Source: an uncultured bacterium
Lineage (GTDB): Bacteria; Bacillota; Clostridia; Oscillospirales; Oscillospiraceae
NCBI GenBank assembly: GCA_947364395.1
Contig: CANASS010000028.1
Coordinates: 1-27,469 of the forward strand
Length of the DNA stretch: 27,469 bases
Direction of reading: 5' to 3'
Below the pieces are notes generated by a model. That model was not told the origin of the DNA and did no database searches. It saw only the letters and a list, made by a program, of their open reading frames with translations. Positions 21,582 through 27,469 of the stretch are shown here, one piece after another. Position 1 is the first letter of the stretch. Each line of letters begins with the position of its first letter. The translations under genes were made by a program, and so were the position numbers.

Positions 21582-22976
21582 TTAAAATTCCGCGTTCCCT
21601 GTGGTGCGGGGGTGGAGCTCCACGTCCCGGATGTTGCCGATGCCTGTCAGGTACATCACCATCCGCTCGAAGCCCAGGCCGAACCCGGCGTGACGGCAGG
21701 AGCCGTAGCGCCGCAGGTCCAGATACCACCAGTAGTCCTCCGGCTTGAGCCCCAGCTCACCCATCCGCTTCTCCAGCACATCAATGCGCTCCTCGCGCTG
21801 GGAGCCGCCGATGATCTCCCCGATGCCGGGCACCAGGCAGTCGGCGGCGGCCACGGTCCTGCCGTCGTCGTTGAGGCGCATGTAAAACGCCTTGATGTCC
21901 TTGGGGTAGTCGGTGACGAACACCGGCTTTTTGTACACCTGCTCGGTGAGGTAGCGCTCGTGCTCCGTCTGGAGGTCGCAGCCCCACTCCACCTTGTAGT
22001 CGAATTTGTCGTTGTTCTTTTTGAGGGCTTCCACCGCGTCGGTGTAGCTCACCCGGGCGAAGTCGGACGAAGCCACGTGCTGGAGCCGCTCCACCAGCCC
22101 CTTGTCCACGAAGGAGTTGAAAAAGGCCATCTCGTCGGGGCACTTGTCCATCACGGTATTGATGATGTGCTTAATCATGGCCTCGGCCACATCCATGTCG
22201 TCGCTGAGGTCGGCGAAGGCCATCTCCGGCTCGATCATCCAGAACTCGGCTGCGTGGCGGGGGGTATTGGAGTTCTCCGCCCGGAAGGTGGGGCCAAAGG
22301 TGTACACGCTGCCAAAGGCCATGGCGAAGTTCTCCGCGTTGAGCTGGCCGGACACGGTGAGGTTGGCCCGCTTGCCGAAGAAATCCTTGGACCAGTCCAC
22401 GCCGCCGTCCTCCAGGCGGGGCGGGTTGTCCATATCCAGGGTGGTCACCTGGAACATCTCCCCCGCGCCCTCGCAGTCGGAGGCGGTGATGATGGGGGTG
22501 TGGACGTAGACGAAGCCCCGGTCCTGGAAGAAGCAATGGATGGCGTGGGCGGCCACGGAGCGCACCCGGAAGGCGGCGGAGAACAGGTTGGTCCGGGGCC
22601 GCAGGTGCTGGATGGTGCGCAGGTAGTCCACGCTGTGGCGCTTCTTTTGCAGGGGGTAGTCGGGAGAGGAGGGGCCCTCCACCGCGATGGAGGCGGCCTT
22701 GATCTCCAGGGGCTGCTTGGCCTCCGGCGTGAGTACCACCGTGCCGGTGACGATCAGGGCGGCGCCCACGTTCTGTCCGGCGATCTCCCTGTAATTGTCC
22801 AGGGCGTTGGCGTCCATGACAATCTGGAGGTTCTTGAAGCAGGAGCCGTCGTTGAGCTCAATGAAGCCGAAGGTTTTCATGTCCCGGATGGTGCGGGCCC
22901 AGCCCATGACGGCGACGGTCTGGCCGCTCAGCCGCTCACTGTCGGCGAAAACGGAGGCGATGGTGATGCGTTCCAT
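21582..22976 (-). CDS. asnS: Asparaginyl-tRNA synthetase
   Basis: A class IIb synthetase that charges tRNA-Asn with asparagine. Of its 464 residues, the N-terminal OB-fold (VAVMGWARTIRDMKTFGFIE) binds the anticodon. Motif 2 is TFRAENSNTPRHAAEFW and motif 3 is GFGLGFERMVMYLTG. The C-terminal ending RDVELHPRTTGNAEF fits AsnRS (AspRS usually has a long insertion, absent here). The start at 22976 has GAGGG upstream. It has its own promoter at 23015-23042, and the leader is too short for a T-box riboswitch. It is followed by the palindrome at 21509-21544. Confidence 0.97.
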   Translation of the reverse strand: MERITIASVFADSERLSGQTVAVMGWARTIRDMKTFGFIELNDGSCFKNLQIVMDANALDNYREIAGQNVGAALIVTGTVVLTPEAKQPLEIKAASIAVEGPSSPDYPLQKKRHSVDYLRTIQHLRPRTNLFSAAFRVRSVAAHAIHCFFQDRGFVYVHTPIITASDCEGAGEMFQVTTLDMDNPPRLEDGGVDWSKDFFGKRANLTVSGQLNAENFAMAFGSVYTFGPTFRAENSNTPRHAAEFWMIEPEMAFADLSDDMDVAEAMIKHIINTVMDKCPDEMAFFNSFVDKGLVERLQHVASSDFARVSYTDAVEALKKNNDKFDYKVEWGCDLQTEHERYLTEQVYKKPVFVTDYPKDIKAFYMRLNDDGRTVAAADCLVPGIGEIIGGSQREERIDVLEKRMGELGLKPEDYWWYLDLRRYGSCRHAGFGLGFERMVMYLTGIGNIRDVELHPRTTGNAEF

Positions 22977-23014
22977 ATGCGTTTCCCTCTATTCCTAAAA
23001 TAAAATGCAGGAAT

Positions 23015-23042
23015 AGTATACCATTTTTTCAGCCATTTGCAA
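23015..23042 (-). promoter_or_regulatory. asnS promoter
   Basis: On the minus strand TTGCAA (23042-23037), 16 bases and TATACT (23020-23015), the latter preceded by TGG as an extended -10. The start would be near 23008, about 32 bases before the ATG. Confidence 0.78.
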
Positions 23043-23060
23043 GAGGGAGGTAAAAAAACC

Positions 23061-23804
23061 TCAGCCCTCCGGCCCACAGGCCAGCTCCAGCGCGGCGGCT
23101 TCCCCCACCACGATCACCGCCGGGGGCAGCACCCCGGCGGCCCGGGTTTTGGCGGCGATGTCCGCCAGCGTCCCCCGGACCGCGGCGGGATAGGGGGAGC
23201 TTCCCCCAGACACCACGGCGGCGGGGGTGTCCGCCGGTTTGCCCGCGTCCGTCAGCCGCTGGGCGATGCGCTCCAGCCGGGACAGTCCCATGAGAAACAC
23301 CAGCGTCCCCGGCAGGGGGGCCAGCTGGTCAAAATACTCCGGCAGGCCGTCGGGGGTGTCCGCCGTGCGGGCGGTGACCACGTGGAAGCTCCGGCTCACC
23401 CCCCGGTGGGTGACGGGTATCCCCGCCAGGGCCGGGATGGCCACGGCGGAGGTGACGCCAGGGGCTACCTCAAAAGGCACCCCGGCGGCCAGCAAGGCCA
23501 GGGCCTCTTCTCCGCCCCGGCCAAAGACGAAGGGATCGCCCCCCTTCAGCCGCACCACGGTCTTTCCCGCCCGGGCCAGCTCCACCAGCTTGGCGCAGAT
23601 TTCCTCCTGGGAGGCGGAGTGCCGCCCCTCCCGCTTGCCCATGTACACCCGCTCAGCCGCCGCCGGAACCTCGTCCAGCAGCTCCGGAGCGATGAGGTCG
23701 TCGTACACCACCGCGCCGCAGTTCCGCAAAAGCCTCAGCCCTCGGACGGTAATCAGGTCGGCGGGGCCGCACCCCGCCCCCACCAGATAGACGGTTCCAA
23801 CCAT
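23061..23804 (-). CDS. cobA: Uroporphyrinogen-III C-methyltransferase (SUMT)
   Basis: It transfers two methyl groups from SAM to uroporphyrinogen III, giving precorrin-2 for siroheme or cobalamin. The 247-residue protein has the SAM-fold landmarks VRLKGGDPFVFGRGGEEA, APGVTSA and IPVTHRG. The N-terminal glycine motif reads VGAGCGPADLIT, slightly off the usual VGAGPGDP form. There is no HemD fusion, as occurs in some clostridia. The start at 23804 follows GGAGGAACAATA, and its ATG overlaps the TAA of the previous gene by one base, so the two steps of the branch are translationally coupled. A T7 run follows the stop, but no convincing stem is seen. Confidence 0.94.
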   Translation of the reverse strand: MVGTVYLVGAGCGPADLITVRGLRLLRNCGAVVYDDLIAPELLDEVPAAAERVYMGKREGRHSASQEEICAKLVELARAGKTVVRLKGGDPFVFGRGGEEALALLAAGVPFEVAPGVTSAVAIPALAGIPVTHRGVSRSFHVVTARTADTPDGLPEYFDQLAPLPGTLVFLMGLSRLERIAQRLTDAGKPADTPAAVVSGGSSPYPAAVRGTLADIAAKTRAAGVLPPAVIVVGEAAALELACGPEG

Positions 23805-24421
23805 TATTGTTCCTCCCCGCCGCCCAGCAGGCGGTCCAGTTTCTCCTTGTCCAGCGGCCAGCCCTCCGCCCTGCATGCGTCAAACAGGGCGGCAAAGACC
23901 GCCGCCCGGCGCTTTTCGCTGGGGACGGCCCCCTTGACCGTCTCCCGCAGGCCGTCCAGATAGGCCAGCAGCTCCCCGGCGTCCCGGGGGATGAGGCGGT
24001 CGATCTCCCCTTTCCAGTACGCCGCCCCGGCGGGGCTGGCTCCACCGGTGGAGACGCCCACGGACAGCGGCCCCCGCTTCACCAGCGCCGGGAACAGGAA
24101 GGAGCACTTCTCCCGGTGGTCCACCACGTTGACGGGGACCCGCTTTTCCCTGCACAGAGCGGCGATTTCCCCGTTCAGGCCGCTGTCGTCCGTGGCGGCG
24201 ATAACAAACAGCTTCCCATCTATCATGGAGGGCTCAAAGGGCCCCCGCAGCAGCTCCAGGCCGGGGATGGCCTCGATCTCCGGGAGCAGGGCTTTGGCGC
24301 ACACCGTCAGCCGGGGTTCGTAGGGGAGCAGCTTTTCGATCTTCCGCAGGGCCACCCGCCCGCCCCCCACGATCAGGCCGCCGCCCTTGGAAATGTCCAC
24401 AAAAAAGGGGAAATAGGCCAC
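23804..24421 (-). CDS. Precorrin-2 dehydrogenase (possibly also sirohydrochlorin ferrochelatase)
   Basis: This 205-residue protein of the SirC/Met8/CysG N-terminal family oxidises precorrin-2 to sirohydrochlorin with NAD+. The dinucleotide loop is LIVGGGRVALRKIEKLL. The next landmarks are FVIAATDD, VPVNVVDHREKCSFLFPALV and LSVGVSTGGASPAGA, whose Asp and His residues serve catalysis and chelation in the family. Whether it also inserts metal cannot be decided here. Translation starts at a GTG (24421) after AGGAGGGACCTTT. It follows the ABC ATPase gene by 11 bases and precedes cobA. Confidence 0.92.
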   Translation of the reverse strand: MAYFPFFVDISKGGGLIVGGGRVALRKIEKLLPYEPRLTVCAKALLPEIEAIPGLELLRGPFEPSMIDGKLFVIAATDDSGLNGEIAALCREKRVPVNVVDHREKCSFLFPALVKRGPLSVGVSTGGASPAGAAYWKGEIDRLIPRDAGELLAYLDGLRETVKGAVPSEKRRAAVFAALFDACRAEGWPLDKEKLDRLLGGGEEQ

Positions 24422-24432
24422 AAAGGTCCCTC

Positions 24433-25188
24433 CTAACCGTAATAATACTGCCAGCCGGACCGGGTCTCCACCCGGCGCAGGGCCACGCCGAACACCTGGT
24501 CAATTTTCCCGGAGGCGTAGACCTCCTCCACTGTGCCCCAGGCGGCCAGCCGGCCGTGGGACAGCAGGGCCGCGTCGTCCGCCCCACGCATGGCCAGGGG
24601 CAGGTCGTGGAGCACCATCACCACCGCCCGGCCCTCCTGGGCCAGACGGCGGGCCGCCGCCATCACCTCCAGCTGGCGGCCCACATCCAGGAAGGTGGTG
24701 GGCTCGTCCATCAGCAGGGTGGGGGCCTCCTGGGTCAGCGCCATGGCCAGATAAACCTTCTGCCGCTGGCCCCCGCTCAGCTCCCCCATGGGCCGCTGGG
24801 CCACGTCGGCGGCGTCCGCCCAGCGGAGGGCCCGGTCCGCTGCCTCGTAGTCCTCCTTTCGGTAGCGCCTGGGGTAGGACAGGTGGGGAAACCGCCCGTG
24901 GAGCACCATCTTATAGGCGGTGATGTTGGGGGTGGACCGGGATTGGGGCAGGTAGGCGGCCTTCAGCGCCCGCTCCCGGGGGGAGAGGGCGGCCAGGGGG
25001 ACCCCGTCCATGAGCACCTGTCCGCCGCTGCTGGGGTTGAGGCCCAGGGCGGTGCGCAGCAGGGTGCTCTTGCCACAGCCGTTGGGGCCCAGCAGGGCCA
25101 GCACCCGGCCCGGGGTAAAGGCCAGGGAAACCCCGTGGATGACCTCCAGCCCGCCGTACCCGGCGGACAAATTCTTCAGCTCGATCAC
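24433..25188 (-). CDS. ABC transporter ATPase, iron-siderophore/cobalamin class
   Basis: The 251-residue ATPase resembles FecE/FhuC/BtuD. Walker A is GPNGCGKST, the Q-loop YLPQS, the signature LSGGQRQK, Walker B TLLMDEP followed by TTFLD, and the switch His is in VLHDLPLA. It starts with a GTG that overlaps the permease stop as GTGA. It energises import by the permease and lipoprotein encoded just upstream. Confidence 0.95.
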   Translation of the reverse strand: MIELKNLSAGYGGLEVIHGVSLAFTPGRVLALLGPNGCGKSTLLRTALGLNPSSGGQVLMDGVPLAALSPRERALKAAYLPQSRSTPNITAYKMVLHGRFPHLSYPRRYRKEDYEAADRALRWADAADVAQRPMGELSGGQRQKVYLAMALTQEAPTLLMDEPTTFLDVGRQLEVMAAARRLAQEGRAVVMVLHDLPLAMRGADDAALLSHGRLAAWGTVEEVYASGKIDQVFGVALRRVETRSGWQYYYG

Positions 25189-26198
25189 GGAGCCCGCCCT
25201 CCCCTCCGCCGGATGAGCAGCCAGAGGAAGAAGGGCCCTCCCGCCAGGCTCAGCACGATGCCCACCGGCAGCTCATAGGGGGCGAAGAGCAGCCGGGCCA
25301 GCAAATCGCAGGTGGTGAGGCACACCGCGCCGCCCAGGGCGCACCCCGCCAGCAAGGGGAAGCTGTCCTCCCCCACCAGACGGCGCATGATGTGGGGCAC
25401 GATGAGGCCCACAAAGCCGATGAGGCCGGAAAAGCTGACGGCGGCTCCGGCCAGGGCGGCGGCCAGGGTCAGCAGCGCCAGTCGCAGGGGCTTGGCCCGC
25501 AGGCCCAGGCTCCGGGCGGTGTCCGCCCCCAGCATGAGCACGTCCAGTTCCCCCGCCAGGGAGAACACCAGGATAAGCGCCGCCAGAACCACCCAGAAGG
25601 CGGGGATGATCCGGGCCATGGACAGGTTGGCCAGCCCGCCGATGCGGAAATCGGCGTAGCCCGCCAGAGCGTCGGGGACCAGGGTGACAATGGCGTCGAT
25701 GCCCGCGCTGAACATGCCGGACACCGCCACCCCCGCCAGCACTAGGGTGAGCCTGGACGCGCCGGTTTTCTCCGCGATGAACAGCACCAGAAGCACCGCC
25801 GCCAGAGCCCCGGCAAAGGCGGCGGCGGGCAGGGCTCCGGCGGAGGCAGGGGCCAGCGCCCCGCACAGCGCCGCCCCCAGACCCGCCCCGGAGCTGACGC
25901 CGATGATGTTGGGGGCGGCCAGGGGGTTGTCCAGCACGCTCTGGATCACCGCGCCGGACACCGCCAGCGCCGCCCCCGCCAGCAGGCACCCGCAGGTCCG
26001 GGGCAGGCGGGCGTAGCGCACTATGCGGGCCGCCGCGCTCTCCGGCTCCCCCAGCAGGGCGGGGAGGATCTCGCCGGGGGAGATGGACACCGCCCCCAGG
26101 CACATGCTCAGCACGGCGCACAGCAGTACCAACGCGCACAAAATGGGCAGCGGGGCGGGCTTACCCCGCCGGGTAGAGGATGTCGGCAAGCTTTTCAT
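25185..26198 (-). CDS. FecCD/BtuC-type ABC permease
   Basis: The 337-residue protein has roughly nine to ten membrane helices and family landmarks: RLPRTCGCLLAGAALAVSGA, NPLAAPNIIGVSSGAGLGA, LAGVAVSGMFSA, and the coupling-helix region FVGLIVPHIMRRLVGED. I chose the ATG at 26198 (MKSLPTSS), six bases after GGGGAG; this overlaps the end of the binding-protein gene by 38 bases. The frame further upstream is antisense-like noise within that gene. One permease gene implies a homodimeric channel. Confidence 0.93.
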   Translation of the reverse strand: MKSLPTSSTRRGKPAPLPILCALVLLCAVLSMCLGAVSISPGEILPALLGEPESAAARIVRYARLPRTCGCLLAGAALAVSGAVIQSVLDNPLAAPNIIGVSSGAGLGAALCGALAPASAGALPAAAFAGALAAVLLVLFIAEKTGASRLTLVLAGVAVSGMFSAGIDAIVTLVPDALAGYADFRIGGLANLSMARIIPAFWVVLAALILVFSLAGELDVLMLGADTARSLGLRAKPLRLALLTLAAALAGAAVSFSGLIGFVGLIVPHIMRRLVGEDSFPLLAGCALGGAVCLTTCDLLARLLFAPYELPVGIVLSLAGGPFFLWLLIRRRGGRAP

Positions 26199-27135
26199 AG
26201 GCTTCTCCCCAGCGAGCATTGGGCTTAAAGTTGTAAAGGGCCTGGTCCAGGGTGTAGAACCGTCCCTCCTCCACCGCCCGGAGGGTGCTCCAGGCGGGAT
26301 TGGACAGCAAGGCGGACTCCAGCGTGGCCTGGGCCTTGGATACGTCCGCCGCCTGAAGGACGGCGAAGATATAGTCCGGGTCGGCGGCAATAATGCCCTC
26401 CATGCTCAGGTTTTCTAGCAGGGAGCTGTGGCTGTCTGCCACATTGACGCAGCCCAAGTGGGCCAGCATCTCCCCCAGCACGCTGCCCTCGCTGTTTTTC
26501 ACCTTACAGGAGGAGCTGGAGGCGCGGACGTACAGCACCCTGGGGGCGGAGCCGTCCTGCCGGGCCGCGGCCCGCTCCACCTGCTCCTTCACCTGGAGGC
26601 CGTAGGTCTCGTAGTTCTCCGGGCGGCCGGTGAGCTGGGTGCACACCTCCAGCATCCGCAGATAGTCGTCAAAGCTGTCCACCTCAAAGTAGGCGGCGGG
26701 GATATCCGCCGCCTCAAAGGTCTCCAGAAGCTCCACGTCGGCTGAGGTGTTGACGCTGGCTAGGATGAGATCGGGCTCGCAGGCCAGCAGGGTTTCCAGG
26801 CTGGGGTCCTTCACCGAGCCGATGTTGACCACAGAGCTGTCCAGGTCCAGGTCGAAGCCGGTCCAGGTGTCGCCGGCGGCAGCCGCCAGCACGTCCTTTC
26901 CCCCGGCCAGGCACCAGATATCGGCAAAGCTGCCGATGAGGGCGGCCACCCGCCGGGGACGGGCAAGCTCCAGCTCCCGGCCCAGGTCGTCGGTGAAGGA
27001 CAGGGTCTCCGGGGCGGGGACAGAGGGGGCGGCGGAGGGCTGGGCTTGGCTGGGAGAGGGGGTTTGGGCGGGGGCCCCGGCGCAGCCGGACAGCAGCAGG
27101 GCGGACAGCAACAGAATACTGCACACACGTTTCAT
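26161..27135 (-). CDS. Substrate-binding lipoprotein of the ABC importer
   Basis: The 324-residue protein carries a lipoprotein signal peptide, MKRVCSILLLSALLLSGC, with lipobox LSGC at the cleavage site. A Pro/Ala/Ser-rich tether follows, then a class III (Peripla_BP_2) domain with TFTDD-like entry LSFTDDLGRELELARPRRV, EPDLILAS in the first lobe and a long helix before the second lobe. The class binds iron-siderophore, heme, cobalamin or related metal chelates. The ligand cannot be read from sequence, though the operon link to siroheme enzymes favours a tetrapyrrole or a chelated metal. It is the first gene of a five-gene operon. Confidence 0.93.
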   Translation of the reverse strand: MKRVCSILLLSALLLSGCAGAPAQTPSPSQAQPSAAPSVPAPETLSFTDDLGRELELARPRRVAALIGSFADIWCLAGGKDVLAAAAGDTWTGFDLDLDSSVVNIGSVKDPSLETLLACEPDLILASVNTSADVELLETFEAADIPAAYFEVDSFDDYLRMLEVCTQLTGRPENYETYGLQVKEQVERAAARQDGSAPRVLYVRASSSSCKVKNSEGSVLGEMLAHLGCVNVADSHSSLLENLSMEGIIAADPDYIFAVLQAADVSKAQATLESALLSNPAWSTLRAVEEGRFYTLDQALYNFKPNARWGEAYEKLADILYPAG

Positions 27136-27184
27136 GGGACAGGACCTCACTTTTCGAGATGGTTCCGGGAAATTACGCTTTTCC

Positions 27185-27213
27185 ATCTTATCCCATGTGC
27201 GCGGGGGTGTCAA
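27185..27213 (-). promoter_or_regulatory. Promoter of the ABC-siroheme operon
   Basis: On the minus strand TTGACA (27213-27208), 17 bases and TAAGAT (27190-27185) match SigA at 6/6 and 5/6 positions. The start should be near 27178, leaving a leader of only about 43 bases. No Fur box that I can recognise overlaps it. Confidence 0.88.
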
Positions 27214-27218
27214 CCGGC

Positions 27219-27260
27219 GTTTTTTGTCCTAAGCGCCCGAAGGACGCGAGGGCAAAAAAC
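27219..27260. repeat. Inverted repeat upstream of the ABC operon promoter
   Basis: GTTTTTTGTCCT (27219-27230) pairs with AGGGCAAAAAAC (27249-27260) over 12 positions with one G-U, around an 18-base GC-rich loop. It abuts the -35 box. It could be a transcription barrier or part of a repeat unit. The remaining sequence to 27360 shows no gene or clear signal. Confidence 0.5.
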
Positions 27261-27363
27261 ACCCGGAGGGAAGGGCTGCCCCGCACAAGGACAACAACAA
27301 AATAACCGTTCAGAGCAGGACAAACGGGCAGCAATCATTATGATTGCTACCCCCAGCCTGTCG

Positions 27364-27391
27364 AAAAAGTCTGCCGAGGGGCAGACTTTTT
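27364..27391. terminator. Bidirectional terminator-like hairpin
   Basis: AAAAAGTCTGCC (27364-27375) and GGCAGACTTTTT (27380-27391) form a perfect 12-base-pair stem with a GAGG loop, ending in T5 on both strands. No gene ends next to it in the window, so it may insulate the two divergent units or be a repeated palindromic element. Confidence 0.6.
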
Positions 27392-27427
27392 CATATATAT
27401 GAGGTAAAATGGAGCAGGGTGAGAAAA

Positions 27428-27469
27428 ATGATGAAAAAGGGAAAAATGGAGCGTGGCGTGGTGGAACTG
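27428..27469 (+). CDS. Possible start of a truncated plus-strand gene
   Basis: An ATG at 27428 (a second ATG follows at once) opens a frame reading MMKKGKMERGVVEL to the window edge. GGTGAG just upstream is a weak ribosome site, and TAAAAT at 27405-27410 a possible -10 box. Fourteen codons do not allow identification. Confidence 0.25.
   Translation, partial: MMKKGKMERGVVEL

Noticed and set aside
22977..23060. T-box riboswitch upstream of asnS
   Set aside because: The promoter at 23015-23042 leaves a leader of about 32 bases, far too short for a T-box.
27136..27184. Cobalamin riboswitch upstream of the ABC-siroheme operon
   Set aside because: Only about 43 leader bases lie between the predicted start and the ATG, and no B12-box-like sequence is seen.

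Overview
This window looks like chromosomal DNA from a GC-rich, anaerobic, Gram-positive gut clostridium, most likely Oscillospiraceae near Flavonifractor/Lawsonibacter. That placement is inference: it rests on strong AGGAGG-type ribosome sites, SigA-like promoters, the clostridial gene order murB-rapZ-yvcK-whiA-dnaE, a Hsp33/YerC/WhiA gene set and ferredoxin-rich flavoprotein metabolism. No 16S gene is present to confirm it.

Layout. 1-1165: a tyrosine-recombinase pseudogene (one frameshift, one internal stop), probably the last trace of an element integrated at a tRNA. 1258-1917: six tRNA genes on the minus strand, transcribed Val-Asp-Phe-Gly-Cys-Pro from an exact TTGACA-17-TATAAT promoter, with an internal terminator and a possible second start before Cys-Pro. 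1941-3852: yerC, a SAM methyltransferase and hslO, tightly packed on the minus strand. 4046-5372: purA on the plus strand, with a foldable leader and a terminator shared with the convergent cls. 5375-14364: minus-strand housekeeping run in transcription order murB, rapZ, yvcK, whiA, dnaE, cls. 14496-15332: a Cys-rich conserved protein of unknown function with its own promoter and terminator. 15435-16145: a GntR/FadR-type regulator.

16271-21425 is the most unusual part. It is a plus-strand operon divergent from the GntR gene: hypB, a 931-residue iron-sulfur/FAD/NAD(P)H oxidoreductase, hypA and a nine-helix membrane protein. HypA and HypB normally insert nickel into NiFe hydrogenase, yet the window has no hydrogenase subunit and no hypC, D, E or F. 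Both divergent promoters carry FadR-type operator-like sites just downstream of the predicted start points. The working idea is a self-contained, locally regulated redox unit in which nickel chaperones serve, or have been recruited to, a flavoprotein/membrane-protein pair.

21582-22976: asnS with its own promoter. 23061-27135: a minus-strand operon for a siderophore/cobalamin-class ABC importer (lipoprotein, permease, ATPase) coupled to two siroheme-branch enzymes (precorrin-2 dehydrogenase and uroporphyrinogen-III methyltransferase). 27136-27469: its promoter, two inverted repeats, and possibly the first 14 codons of a plus-strand gene cut by the window edge.
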